Assembly (NCBI GenBank): GCA_046331545.1
Contig: JAXLQR010000002.1
Coordinates: forward strand, 1,550,001-1,614,000
DNA length: 64,000 nucleotides
Direction: 5' to 3'
Source: JADJVL01 sp046331545
Lineage (GTDB): Bacteria > Acidobacteriota > Holophagae > Holophagales > Holophagaceae
Shown here: positions 15,208-23,449 of the stretch, in pieces
Layout: the number at the start of each line of letters is the position of its first letter
How positions within the stretch are numbered: position 1 is the stretch's first letter
Notes under the pieces: model-generated
The model's input: only the letters and a program-made list of their open reading frames with translations
Database searches by the model: none
Told to the model about the DNA's origin: nothing
Position numbers and translations under genes: made by a program

Positions 15208-16833
15208 TCAGTGCTGCTGGGCCTGGGGGGAGCAGAGGATCAGGAACGCGAGGCGGCGCACCTTCGCCTCGGTGGCGGCGGTGGCGTCCCAGGCGAAGGG
15301 ACCGCTGAACAGGCGCGCGAGCCAGGCGTCGCGCAGGGCGGTCGGGATGGGCGCGGGCTGCAGGAGCGCGGCGAGCCGGTCGAAGACCGCCGTGGCGCTG
15401 GCGGGGGGCGTCGGGAACCAGCCCTTCCAATCCGTGTCGAAGAGGAAGCGGACCTGCTTGAGGTGGTCCTCGCCGCGGTCCTCGCGGCCCGCGATCGCCC
15501 AGGCCGTCCGCGTCCGGTGGCGGTAGGTGTCGGCGTTCAGCCACCCCGCGTGCTCCTTCCACCCGTTGGGTCCCTTGGGATCCAGCAGGTCCTGGCCCAT
15601 GGCGAAGAAGCCGCTGGCGTCCCAGTCCACGAAGTCGAACCAGGCGGAGAAGCGGGGCAGGCCGGTCGGGTCGGAGGCCCGGGCGGCCATCGCGGCGTCC
15701 AGGCCCGGCATGAGGGCCTTCGCGCCGCGCACGGACCAGGCCGTGGGCCCTTCCACCAGGGCGAAGCGGTGCTCGGGGTTGTAGAACCAGGCGGAGGTGA
15801 ACAGCGCCTTGAAGACCTCGCCGAGGCGGAACTGCCGGGCCAGGATCAGGTCGCGGAAGTCCTGCAGGGCCGCGCTGGTGGGCTCCGCCGTCGCGAAGCC
15901 CAGGAGGATGCGCTTCGCCAGGTACTCGGCGCACTGGGTCCCGCGCTGGCTGAGGATGAGCGCGAGGGCGTCGGCCCCGTAGTGGCTGGCGGCGCCGAGG
16001 TCCAGGGTCACGCCGAAGAGGGTGAAGCTGCCGGTCTTCCGCTGGTTCGGCAAGCTGGTGTAGCCCTGGAGCCAGGGGTGCGTGGGGTAGGGATTGGCCT
16101 GGCCGCGGAAGACGATGAATTCCGCGTCGTTGAAGTAGTAGGGGTTCTCCGGATCCGGGAAGTCCCGGCCGATGTAGTCCCAGCCGGTGAAGGCCTTGGC
16201 CAGCTCGGTGATGTCCTGCTGGCTGTAGCCGTTGTCGATGCCGAGGGAGTAGAGCTCCAGGACTTCCCGGGCGTAGTTCTCGTTGGGGATGTCGCCGCTC
16301 TTCTCCACCTTGTTCTGCACGGTGTCGAGCCAGATCATCATCGCGGGGTCCTGGCTCACGGCCAGGAGGAGGTCGCCGAAGGCGCCCGTGCCCAGCGTCC
16401 TGAACAGCTCGATCTGCTTGAGCATCAGGGGCACCACCTCGACCTTCTTCAGGCCGGTGGCGAAGAAGTTGTGCCAGAACAGCGCCACCTTCTCCCGGAA
16501 GGGGTTCGGCGAGTACTGCATGCGCCAGGCCCAGGAAGCCTGGGCGTCCTGGAGCCGCGCGTCCTTCTGGGTGTTCAGGTGGAAGGGATGGGGCGCCCAC
16601 TCGTCCGGCGCGCTGCCGTAGCCCGGCAGGTCCGCGACGTCCGCCACCGGGAGGGCCGCGTTGAAGGCGGTCATGGAGGCCGTGCCGTCCACCCAGGCGG
16701 TCACCACGGCCCCCGGCGCCTGCGCCGCGAGCTGGGCGGCCTTTTCCGGGCCCACGCCGAAGCCGGCCCGGCGGGCGAAGTGCTGGACGTCGTCGGCGGT
16801 CCAGGAGGTCTTCAGGGCATCGAAGGTGGCCAT
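15208..16833 (-). CDS. DUF1800 family protein
   Basis: A 541-residue protein of the DUF1800 family. Its opening (DDVQHFARRAGFGVGPE), the ENYAREVLELYSLGIDNGYSQQDITELAKAFTGW region and the LAKRILLGFATAEPT region are family hallmarks. No clear signal peptide is present at the annotated start. It is the upstream member of a two-gene unit with the DUF1501 protein, an arrangement found across many phyla. Members are linked with extracellular or periplasmic processes, but no reaction is known. The 105 bases upstream hold its promoter region and separate it from the hydrolase at 16939. Confidence 0.88.
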   Translation of the reverse strand: MATFDALKTSWTADDVQHFARRAGFGVGPEKAAQLAAQAPGAVVTAWVDGTASMTAFNAALPVADVADLPGYGSAPDEWAPHPFHLNTQKDARLQDAQASWAWRMQYSPNPFREKVALFWHNFFATGLKKVEVVPLMLKQIELFRTLGTGAFGDLLLAVSQDPAMMIWLDTVQNKVEKSGDIPNENYAREVLELYSLGIDNGYSQQDITELAKAFTGWDYIGRDFPDPENPYYFNDAEFIVFRGQANPYPTHPWLQGYTSLPNQRKTGSFTLFGVTLDLGAASHYGADALALILSQRGTQCAEYLAKRILLGFATAEPTSAALQDFRDLILARQFRLGEVFKALFTSAWFYNPEHRFALVEGPTAWSVRGAKALMPGLDAAMAARASDPTGLPRFSAWFDFVDWDASGFFAMGQDLLDPKGPNGWKEHAGWLNADTYRHRTRTAWAIAGREDRGEDHLKQVRFLFDTDWKGWFPTPPASATAVFDRLAALLQPAPIPTALRDAWLARLFSGPFAWDATAATEAKVRRLAFLILCSPQAQQH

Positions 16834-16938
16834 GGGTCATCCGGGCTTGCAGGGCTCCAGGGTGGTGCAAACCCCGGCCCCGGGGCTCGGCCGGGAGGGC
16901 CTCCGGCGGCCCAGCGAGCGGATCCCCTGGCCGAGCGG

Positions 16939-17478
16939 TTACATCAGGTCCCGGAGCAAGGCCTCGCCCCGGGGCCACTCCCCGAAGCCCGCGGCCTGGT
17001 TGATGTGACCCGCCCGGTCCAGCATGACGAGCTGGCTGCCCCAGGCCGTCGCCAGGGCCGCCGATGCCTCGGGCGCGGCATAGGGGTCGTCCCGGCTCGC
17101 CACCAGGATGCTGGGGAAGGGCAGCGCCCGCCGCGGGCAGGGGCGGAAGTTCCGCAGGGGCTCCGGGCAGTCCTCCCGGTCCACGTCCGCCGGCGCCACC
17201 AGCAGGGCCGAGCGCACGGGCCAGCGCGCGCCCTTCGCCCAATGGACGATGGTGGTGCAGCCGAGGGAGTGGCCCACCAGCACGGGCTCGGTCTCGGTCT
17301 CCCGCCAGGCCCGGGCCACGGCGTCGTCCAGGGCCTCCACCCACTCGGGACGGCGGGGGAACTCCCAATTGGGCATCTCCACGCGCAGCGCGCCCTTCAC
17401 CTTCGCCTCCCAGAGGCTCTGCCAGTGGCCGGGGCCACTGTTCTGCCAGCCAGGGACAATGAGGACGACACGGCTCAT
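16939..17478 (-). CDS. RBBP9/YdeN-family alpha/beta hydrolase
   Basis: A 179-residue small serine hydrolase, starting at the ATG at 17478; the longer frame upstream is a shadow. It begins with VVLIVPGWQNSGPGHWQSLW, a hallmark of the RBBP9/YdeN family, and has the nucleophile elbow GHSLGCTT, the acid residue in SRDDPY and the histidine in AGHINQAAGFGEW. All three catalytic residues are therefore present. Length is normal for the family. Substrate is unknown; bacterial members are thought to be esterases. It is cytoplasmic by lack of a leader and is divergent from the small genes at 17539. Confidence 0.9.
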   Translation of the reverse strand: MSRVVLIVPGWQNSGPGHWQSLWEAKVKGALRVEMPNWEFPRRPEWVEALDDAVARAWRETETEPVLVGHSLGCTTIVHWAKGARWPVRSALLVAPADVDREDCPEPLRNFRPCPRRALPFPSILVASRDDPYAAPEASAALATAWGSQLVMLDRAGHINQAAGFGEWPRGEALLRDLM

Positions 17479-17538
17479 GGAAGGATCCGGACCCTCCAGT
17501 GTGCCCGCGGAGCCCGGCGCGGCGCAGTAGGCTGGGAC

Positions 17539-17631
17539 ATGTCCTTGATGAAGATCATCGGCGTCTCCTGCCTCCTCTTCGGGACGGTGCTGGTCTTCCG
17601 CCTGCTGCGGGGCGTCCCGCCCCGGGCGTAG
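17539..17631 (+). CDS. Possible 30-residue membrane peptide
   Basis: A short frame of 30 codons from ATG 17539 to TAG 17631 encodes a peptide with one hydrophobic stretch (IIGVSCLLFGTVLVF) between charged ends. It fills the gap between the divergent hydrolase gene and the bL12-like membrane gene that starts 9 bases later. The ribosome site is weak. It could be a small membrane protein or a chance frame. Confidence 0.3.
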   Translation: MSLMKIIGVSCLLFGTVLVFRLLRGVPPRA

Positions 17632-17640
17632 CATCCCTCC

Positions 17641-18108
17641 ATGGAATCCGCGTCCCTTCCCCTCCTGCCCCTCCTCGCGATCGGGGCGGTCGTGATGGGG
17701 ATCGTGGCCTGGCTCGTCTGGCGCAGCAGGGCCGGGGACGCGACCCACCTCGGCGGCGTGCACCCCAACCGGATGCCAGGCGACGGGGAGCGCGGTCCCC
17801 AGTCCGTGGAGGACCTCGTCCGGGCAGGCCGGCTCATCGAGGCCATCAAGCACGTGCGCGAACGCACGGGCCTCGGCCTCGCGGAGGCGAAGGCGCGGGT
17901 GGACTTCTTCAAGGCCCACGGCCGCTGGCCCGAGAGGGCCGAGGCACCGGCGGAACCGCCGCCGGTTGTCCAGGCCCAGGGCCTGGAGGACCTCATCCGC
18001 CAGGGCAGCATGATCCAGGCCATCAAGCTGGCCCGGGAGCAGAACCCCGGCATGGACCTGAGGACCGCGAAGGAGCTGGTGGAGGTGCTGGCGGCGCGGA
18101 TGCGCTGA
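17641..18108 (+). CDS. Membrane-anchored protein with two ribosomal bL12-like C-terminal motifs
   Basis: A 155-residue protein with one N-terminal membrane segment (about residues 7-27), a linker, and two copies of a motif like the C-terminal domain of ribosomal protein bL12: IEAIKHVRERTGLGLAEAKARV (split across residues 69-90) and a weaker one near residues 122-150 (MIQAIKLAREQNPGMDL followed by AKELVE). Small proteins with one such motif are widespread in bacteria but have no established role; having two after a membrane anchor is uncommon. The gene precedes thiG by 41 bases on the same strand, but no link with thiamine synthesis is evident. Confidence 0.7.
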   Translation: MESASLPLLPLLAIGAVVMGIVAWLVWRSRAGDATHLGGVHPNRMPGDGERGPQSVEDLVRAGRLIEAIKHVRERTGLGLAEAKARVDFFKAHGRWPERAEAPAEPPPVVQAQGLEDLIRQGSMIQAIKLAREQNPGMDLRTAKELVEVLAARMR

Positions 18109-18149
18109 GCCGCCGGGGCCCGGGCGTACACTGGAGGGCCGGAGCCGCC

Positions 18150-18926
18150 ATGCCCTTCACGATCGCCGACCGCACCTTCACGAACCGCCTCATCCTCGGC
18201 ACGGGCAAGTACAAGGACTTCGCCACCATGCAGGCCTGCTACCGGGCGGCGAACGTGGAGATGGTGACCCTCGCCGTGCGCCGCTTCGACCTGGGCGCGA
18301 AGGGCGAGGACAACATCCTGAACTGGATCCCCAAGGACATCGCCCTGCTGCCCAACACCGCGGGCTGCTACACCCGCGAGGAGGCCCTGCGGGTCTCGCG
18401 CCTGGCGCGGGAGGCGCTGGAGACGCCCTGGATCAAGCTGGAAGTCATCGGCGATCCCAAGAGCCTCTACCCCGACAACGAGGAGACCCTGGAGGCCGCG
18501 AAGATCCTCGTGAAGGAAGGCTTCGTCGTCCTGCCCTACGTGAACGCCGACCCGATCCTGGCGAAGAAGCTCGCCGACGCGGGCTGCGCCGCCGTGATGC
18601 CCCTGGGCAGCGCCATCGGCTCGGGCCTGGGCGTCCAGAATCCGATGACCTTGATGCTCATCCGCGAGGTGCTCGCGCCCTACAAGCTCCCCATGATCGT
18701 GGACGCCGGGGTGGGCACCGCCAGCGACGCCACGCTCGCCATGGAGCTCGGCGCCGACGCCGTGCTCCTCAACACCGCCGTGGCGGAGGCGAAAGAGCCG
18801 ACGAAGATGGCCGAGGCCATGGACCATGCCGTGAAGGCGGGACGGCTGGCCTTCGAGGCGGGCCGCATGCCGAAGAAGCTCTACGCCAGCGCCAGCAGCC
18901 CGATGGAAGGGGTCGTGGGCTCGTGA
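18150..18926 (+). CDS. thiG: Thiazole synthase
   Basis: A 258-residue TIM-barrel enzyme that builds the thiazole phosphate of thiamine from deoxyxylulose phosphate, a glycine-derived imine and sulfur carried by ThiS. The start (ATG 18150) is chosen because it gives the family start TIADRTFTNRLILGTGKY; the longer frame is a shadow. The Schiff-base lysine lies in IKLEVIGD, and the phosphate-binding segments VMPLGSAIGSG and VDAGVGTASDA are intact. ThiS, ThiF and ThiH/ThiO are not in the window. No TPP riboswitch is visible upstream. The stop overlaps the GTG of the NTF2-like gene (GTGA). Confidence 0.95.
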   Translation: MPFTIADRTFTNRLILGTGKYKDFATMQACYRAANVEMVTLAVRRFDLGAKGEDNILNWIPKDIALLPNTAGCYTREEALRVSRLAREALETPWIKLEVIGDPKSLYPDNEETLEAAKILVKEGFVVLPYVNADPILAKKLADAGCAAVMPLGSAIGSGLGVQNPMTLMLIREVLAPYKLPMIVDAGVGTASDATLAMELGADAVLLNTAVAEAKEPTKMAEAMDHAVKAGRLAFEAGRMPKKLYASASSPMEGVVGS

Positions 18927-19399
18927 GCGGGCATCCCCACCACGCCCTGCTCACCCGCTTCTTCGAGGCGCTGAAGCGCAAGGAGGGCGCCGCCATGGGC
19001 GCCTGCTACCACGATGCCGGCTCCTTCACCGATCCCGCCTTCGGGAAGCTGACCGCCCCCGAGGCCCGCGCCATGTGGCGGATGCTCATGGGCCGGGCCC
19101 AGGACTTCGAGGCCACCGTCGAGGTGCGCCGGGTTGACGACGCCTCCGGCGAGGGCTTCTGGGAGGCGCGCTACACCTTCTCGAAGACGGGCCGGAAGGT
19201 GGTCAACCGCATCACCAGCCGCTTCACCTTCCGCGACGGGCTCATCCTCGACCAGGTGGACGCCTTCGACCTCTGGGCCTGGACGCGGCAGGCCCTGGGC
19301 GCGCCGGGGCTGCTGCTGGGCTGGACGCCCTTCCTCCAGGCCAAGGTCCGCGGCGAGGCGCGGAAGGGCCTGGCTCAGTTCATGGCGAAGGAAGGCTGA
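18923..19399 (+). CDS. SnoaL/NTF2-like protein
   Basis: A 158-residue protein starting at a GTG overlapping the thiG stop. The fold is suggested by FFEALKRKEGAAMGACYHDAGSFTDPAFG at the start (split over two helices and the first strand) and the ISRFTFRDGLILDQVDAFDLWAW segment near the end, which are typical of SnoaL-like cone-shaped barrels in the NTF2 superfamily. Such proteins bind small molecules or act as isomerases; nothing indicates the ligand. Coupling to thiG may only reflect compact gene order. It is convergent with the barstar-like gene, which ends at the next base. Confidence 0.82.
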   Translation: MSGHPHHALLTRFFEALKRKEGAAMGACYHDAGSFTDPAFGKLTAPEARAMWRMLMGRAQDFEATVEVRRVDDASGEGFWEARYTFSKTGRKVVNRITSRFTFRDGLILDQVDAFDLWAWTRQALGAPGLLLGWTPFLQAKVRGEARKGLAQFMAKEG

Positions 19400-19861
19400 T
19401 CAGCCCCCCGTCTTCACCGCCCCCACGCCCATCGCCTTCAGCCCTTCGAGCAGCGTGGCCGCCTGCTCGCTCTGCAGCACCACATGGAAGGGCAGGTCCC
19501 CTTCGGCGTCGAGGATCTCGAAGAGCGTCGCCTGGTCGTCCGGCGGCGCGTCCGCCAGCAGCTGGTCGGCGTCGAAGACGAAGAGGGCCGCCGCCTCGCC
19601 CTCCAGCCACTCCAGGTCGTTGAGGCACTCGTCGAAGGCGTCCCAGTTCATGCCCATGCCGGTGGGGAACTGCAGCGCGGCGGCGAACTCGTCCAGCAGC
19701 GCGGCCTTGCTGCGCATGCGGCTGCCCCGCAGCCAGCGCGTCATCAGGCCCTTCGCGCGCAGGTCCTCCAGGGCCAGCACGGCGTCGCAGAGGTCGTCGG
19801 CCTTCCCTTCCCACACGAGGATGGAAGGCCCTTCGTTCTTCAGCAGCAGGTCCCAGCTCAT
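19400..19861 (-). CDS. Barstar-like ribonuclease inhibitor
   Basis: A 153-residue cytoplasmic protein of the barstar family, starting at the ATG at 19861, which overlaps the stop of the ribonuclease gene (TGATG). The middle holds the barstar core: FAAALQFPTGMGMNWDAFDE then CLNDLEWL, where the acidic residues on the inhibitor helix (Asp74, Asp77, Glu78, Asp82) would block the active site of a barnase-type enzyme. It is longer than classical barstar (about 90 residues), with an N-terminal extension of some 45 residues. It should protect the cell from the ribonuclease encoded just upstream while that protein is still inside the cytoplasm. Confidence 0.87.
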   Translation of the reverse strand: MSWDLLLKNEGPSILVWEGKADDLCDAVLALEDLRAKGLMTRWLRGSRMRSKAALLDEFAAALQFPTGMGMNWDAFDECLNDLEWLEGEAAALFVFDADQLLADAPPDDQATLFEILDAEGDLPFHVVLQSEQAATLLEGLKAMGVGAVKTGG

Positions 19862-20232
19862 CGGCGCTCCCGGATCTCGAGGAACGAGTCGTAGTGGTCC
19901 GCCGTGTACCAGGCGCGGCCGTCGCTGCCGGTGACCAGACGCTGGGGCCCGCGGTTGCGTCCCGGGCGCTTGGGGAAGATGTCCCACTCCTGGTAGGCGA
20001 GGCGGCGTCCGCGGGCATCCATCTTCGGCAGCCGCCCTTCGAAATTGCCGAAGCGGCGGCCGCCCACGTAGCCTGGCGGCGCCTCGCGGTGCTTCCGCAC
20101 GTACGCCAGCACCGTGAAGGCCTCGGGAGGAACGCCGGCCTGGATCGCCGCCGGGGGCGGGGGCGGCGCGGCGTGGAGCCCGGCCGCGAAGACCAGGGCC
20201 AGGGTGGCGAGCAACAACCGCAGGAGGCGCAT
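19858..20232 (-). CDS. Secreted barnase-like ribonuclease
   Basis: A 124-residue protein with a signal peptide (LLLATLALVFAAGLHA) and a C-terminal microbial ribonuclease domain of the barnase/RNase Sa type. The family pattern GRRLAYQEWDI places the general base at Glu82, RNRGPQRLV holds Arg98, and WYTADHYDSFLEI gives the catalytic His113. Barnase-type enzymes cut single-stranded RNA, often after guanosine. The start at 20232 is chosen because of the signal peptide; longer frames are shadows. It overlaps the barstar-like gene by 4 bases, the usual order enzyme then inhibitor. It lies 8 bases after the membrane protein gene at 20241. Confidence 0.87.
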   Translation of the reverse strand: MRLLRLLLATLALVFAAGLHAAPPPPPAAIQAGVPPEAFTVLAYVRKHREAPPGYVGGRRFGNFEGRLPKMDARGRRLAYQEWDIFPKRPGRNRGPQRLVTGSDGRAWYTADHYDSFLEIRERR

Positions 20233-20240
20233 GGCCCAGC

Positions 20241-20768
20241 TTAGCGCCCTTCGGTGAAGCTCCGGCGGTAGGCCTCCAGCCGGTCGGCGGTGAGGGCCGG
20301 ATCGCCCGCCAGGGCGCCCTTCATGAGGCGCAACGTCCCATCCGGCCCGCCACCCGCGTTCATCCGCACCGCCGGCATCGGGTTGCTGGCGTCGGGGCGG
20401 ATCTCGAATTCCACGTACGCCTGCGCCGACTCGCCCGTCTCGACGCCGTGGCGGACCTCCCTGACCTGCGACCACGGCACCTCCCAGTAGGCCCGCCCGG
20501 CCTTGATGCGGAAGGCGAGGCCCTGCGCCGTCACCCGGAGCAGCGGCCGCGGCCACGCGAGCTCCTTGAAGCTGGACCAGGCCACCCAGAAGAGCAGAGC
20601 CGTGAAGGCGCCCAGGGCCCAGGTGCCGCAGCCCCGGTCCTTCGCCGCAAGCAGGGGGAGCAGCATCAGGAGGCAGACCCCGCCCATGCCCCCGCCCGCG
20701 AGGCAGCCCGCCCAGAGGCCGCTGCGGCGCATGCCGAGGGTTTCGATCACCGGGCCCGGGAAGCTCAT
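20241..20768 (-). CDS. Membrane protein with PH-like domain, unknown function
   Basis: A 175-residue protein starting at ATG 20768; a longer frame upstream is a shadow. Two hydrophobic segments near the N-terminus (about residues 15-33 and 40-58) anchor it, and the rest (LLRVTAQGLAFRIKAGRAYW, then EVPWSQVREVRHG) looks like a bacterial PH-like beta-barrel facing the cytoplasm, as in STM3941-type proteins. No specific function is known. It lies 8 bases before the ribonuclease gene, so the three genes 20768 to 19400 may be one operon. Confidence 0.6.
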   Translation of the reverse strand: MSFPGPVIETLGMRRSGLWAGCLAGGGMGGVCLLMLLPLLAAKDRGCGTWALGAFTALLFWVAWSSFKELAWPRPLLRVTAQGLAFRIKAGRAYWEVPWSQVREVRHGVETGESAQAYVEFEIRPDASNPMPAVRMNAGGGPDGTLRLMKGALAGDPALTADRLEAYRRSFTEGR

Positions 20769-20845
20769 GCCGGTAGGGTAGCCCTTCCCGGCGCCGGGCT
20801 TGGCCGGGGGCCGCGCCTTTGGCACCCTGGAGGGTCGAGGTGGAC

Positions 20846-22498
20846 ATGCGCCCTGCCCTGCCCGCGGCCCTCGTGGCCGCTCCCCTGCTGCTCGCCGCGC
20901 CCGCCCCGCCTCCCGCACGACCCCAGACGCCGTCCCGGCCCGCCCTCCTGCTGGTGATCTCCGTGGACCAGCTCAGCGCGGACGTGCTGGCCCGCTACGG
21001 ACGCGACCTGCCCGGCGGCCTCGGCCAGCTCCAGCGGGAAGGCCTCCGTTTCACCGCCGCCTACCACGACCACGCCTTCACCGAGACCGGCCCGGGCCAC
21101 AGCGTGCTGCTCTCGGGACGGCACCCCAGCAGCACCGGGATCCCCGAGAACAACTGGCTGGACAAGGCCACGGGACGGAAGCTCAACTGCGTCGAGGATG
21201 CCAAGGTCACCACCTTCGGCAAGGGCGCCGCCGCCCGGGGGGCGAGCCAGGCCCTCTTCCACGGCACCGGCCTCGGGGACTGGCTGCAGGCCCAGGTGAA
21301 GGGTTCCCGGGTGTACACCGTCAGCGGGAAGGACCGCGCCTCCATCCTCATGGGGGGCGCCCGGCCCACCGGCGCCTTCTGGTTCGAGGCCGGCATCGGC
21401 TACACCACCAGCACCGCCTACGCCGAGAGGCTGCCCGACTGGCTGGCCGCGCAGAACGCGGCCCTCCTGGGCCGGCTTCGCCACGAGAGCCTCTACTGGA
21501 CGCCCCTGGCCCCGACGTCGGGCCTCGCGCGCAACGGCACCTGGCAGACGAAGTACGGCACCTTCCGCGGCGGCCTGCCCCGGCAGATCAATCCCATGGG
21601 CATGCCCCTGGACGAGGCCTTCTACCACCGCTTCCGCGCCTCCCCCTACTTCGACGAGGCCACGGCCCAGGTGGCCGAGACGCTCCTCGAGACCGAGCGC
21701 CTCGGCCAGGGCGAGGGCACCGACCTGCTGGCGGTGGGCTTCTCCGCCACGGACTACGTGGGGCACTTCTACGGCACCGCCGGCGACGAGATGGTGGACC
21801 AGGTGCGGCGCCTCGACCTGCTCCTCGGCCGCTTCCTCGCGGACGTGAAGGCGAAGGTCCCGTCCGTGGCGGTGGTCCTCACCGCCGACCACGGCTGCAC
21901 CGATCTGGTCGAGCGCCTCGCCGAGCAGGGCTATCCCGCGAAGCGCATCGACCAGAAGGTCTGGGTCGGGGAGCTGAACGCGGCGCTGCGGAGGAAGTTC
22001 CCCGCCCTGACGGCCGATCCGCTCACCTACACCGGCATGCCGAAGAACCTCTACCTGCGGGAAGTGGCCGGCGCCTCGAAGGAGGATCTCCTCCAGGAGG
22101 CCCTGTCGGTGCTCCGGCGCATGCCCGACGTGGCCGCGGCCTTCAGCGCCGCCGAGCTGGCCGCCGCGGAGGACGACCCCTCCCCGAATCCGCGGGGACA
22201 TTCGCTCAAGACGCTGCTCAAGCACTCCACCGTGCCCGGCCGCAGCGGCGACATCCTGGTGACCCTCAAGCCCTACACCTTCTTCGCCGACGATCCGCCC
22301 TACATCGTGCAGCACGGCTTCCCCTACGACGCCGACCGCCGGGTGCCGCTGATCTTCTGGGGCCCCTGGCAGCCCGGGGAGCGGCCGGAGCCGGTGCGCA
22401 CGGTGGACCTCGCGCCCACCCTGGCCCGGGAGCTCGGGATCGCGCCTGCCGGGAAGCTGGACGGCGCGCCCCTCGACCTGGCCCGGAAGGCGAAGTAG
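20846..22498 (+). CDS. PafA-like alkaline phosphatase-superfamily enzyme, secreted
   Basis: A 550-residue exported enzyme. ATG 20846 has a GAGG ribosome site and a hydrophobic, alanine-rich signal peptide; an upstream start at 20819 is less likely. The opening LLLVISVDQLSADVLARYG, the nucleophile loop TETGPGHSVLLSGRHPSSTG with Thr as nucleophile, the mid-sequence GFSATDYVGHFYG and VVLTADHGCTD show the metal-binding pattern of the PafA branch of alkaline phosphatases, and IVQHGFPYDADRRVPLIFWG completes the site. It should remove phosphate from organic phosphomonoesters in the periplasm. It is followed by the YeiH-like gene 3 bases later. Confidence 0.88.
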   Translation: MRPALPAALVAAPLLLAAPAPPPARPQTPSRPALLLVISVDQLSADVLARYGRDLPGGLGQLQREGLRFTAAYHDHAFTETGPGHSVLLSGRHPSSTGIPENNWLDKATGRKLNCVEDAKVTTFGKGAAARGASQALFHGTGLGDWLQAQVKGSRVYTVSGKDRASILMGGARPTGAFWFEAGIGYTTSTAYAERLPDWLAAQNAALLGRLRHESLYWTPLAPTSGLARNGTWQTKYGTFRGGLPRQINPMGMPLDEAFYHRFRASPYFDEATAQVAETLLETERLGQGEGTDLLAVGFSATDYVGHFYGTAGDEMVDQVRRLDLLLGRFLADVKAKVPSVAVVLTADHGCTDLVERLAEQGYPAKRIDQKVWVGELNAALRRKFPALTADPLTYTGMPKNLYLREVAGASKEDLLQEALSVLRRMPDVAAAFSAAELAAAEDDPSPNPRGHSLKTLLKHSTVPGRSGDILVTLKPYTFFADDPPYIVQHGFPYDADRRVPLIFWGPWQPGERPEPVRTVDLAPTLARELGIAPAGKLDGAPLDLARKAK

Positions 22499-22501
22499 GC
22501 G

Positions 22502-23446
22502 GTGGCGAGGATCCTCCTGCCCCTGCTGGCGCTGGCCAGCCTCTGGCCTGCCGTTCCGAGCTGGGCCGCCCTGCTGGCGGGCATCCTCCTCGCCCTGGCC
22601 CTCGGCAATCCCTACGCCGCCCGGACCCGGACGCTGACGCCGAGGCTGCTCAGCCTCTCCGTCGTGGGCCTGGGCGCGGGCATGGACCTGGTGAAGGTGG
22701 CGAAGGCCGGGCTCGCGGGCTTCGCCTACACCGCCGCGGGCCTGGCCCTGGCCCTGGCCCTGGGCTGGGCCCTGGGCCGCGCCCTGAAAGTGGCCCGGGA
22801 CACCTCGGTGCTCCTCAGCGTGGGCACCGCCATCTGCGGCGGCAGCGCCATCGCCGCCGTGGCGCCCGTGATCCGCGCGAAGGACGAGGAGGTCTCCCTG
22901 GCCCTCGCCACGGTCTTCCTCCTCAACGCCACGGCCCTGGTGGTCTTCCCGGTGATCGGTCACGGGCTGCATCTGGCCGAGCGGCCCTTCGGCCTCTGGG
23001 CGGCCCTGGCCATCCACGACACCAGCTCCGTGGTGGGGGCCGCGTCGGGCTACGGCCCCGAGGCCCTGCTGGTGGCCACGACGACGAAGCTGGCCCGGGC
23101 CCTGTGGATCGTGCCCGTGGCCTTCGGCATCGGCCTGCTCCACACGCGGCTGCACCGCTTCGAAGGCGAGGCCGGCCACGCGAAGGCCCGGCGCCCCTGG
23201 TTCATCCTGGGCTTCCTGGCCATGGCGGCCCTCGTGACCTTCGTGCCGGCCCTGAGGCCTGCCGGAGCCTGGGTGAACGCCGCGGCGAAGCGCGCCCTCG
23301 TGCTCACCCTCTTCCTCCTCGGCTGCGGCCTCAGCCGGGAGGCCCTGAAGCGGGTGGGACCGCGCCCCTTCATCCAGGGGCTGCTGCTGTGGATCTGCGT
23401 GGGCGCGGGGAGCCTGGGGGCGATCCGGCTGGGCTGGATCCGCTAG
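22502..23446 (+). CDS. YeiH-family putative sulfate/anion exporter
   Basis: A 314-residue membrane protein with about 10 hydrophobic segments, starting at a GTG 3 bases after the phosphatase stop. It matches the UPF0324/YeiH family: LLSLSVVGLGAGMDLVKV, GTAICGGSAIAAVAPVI, NATALVVFPVIGHGL and AIHDTSSVVGAASGYG followed by ATTTKLARALWIVP are the conserved membrane motifs. The family is annotated as putative sulfate or sulfonate exporters, mostly by inference. It is convergent with cysteine dioxygenase, which generates cysteine sulfinate and ultimately sulfite, fitting a sulfur-handling role. Confidence 0.9.
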   Translation: MARILLPLLALASLWPAVPSWAALLAGILLALALGNPYAARTRTLTPRLLSLSVVGLGAGMDLVKVAKAGLAGFAYTAAGLALALALGWALGRALKVARDTSVLLSVGTAICGGSAIAAVAPVIRAKDEEVSLALATVFLLNATALVVFPVIGHGLHLAERPFGLWAALAIHDTSSVVGAASGYGPEALLVATTTKLARALWIVPVAFGIGLLHTRLHRFEGEAGHAKARRPWFILGFLAMAALVTFVPALRPAGAWVNAAAKRALVLTLFLLGCGLSREALKRVGPRPFIQGLLLWICVGAGSLGAIRLGWIR

Positions 23447-23449
23447 GCC

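Noticed and set aside
15211..17631. 806-codon open frame on the plus strand across the DUF1501/DUF1800 and hydrolase genes
   Set aside because: It is the antisense shadow of well-recognised minus-strand genes; composition is Gly/Arg/Ala/Glu-rich with no domain, typical of high-GC shadows.
20765..23179. 804-codon minus-strand open frame
   Set aside because: Antisense shadow of the phosphatase and YeiH-like genes, without any recognisable motif.
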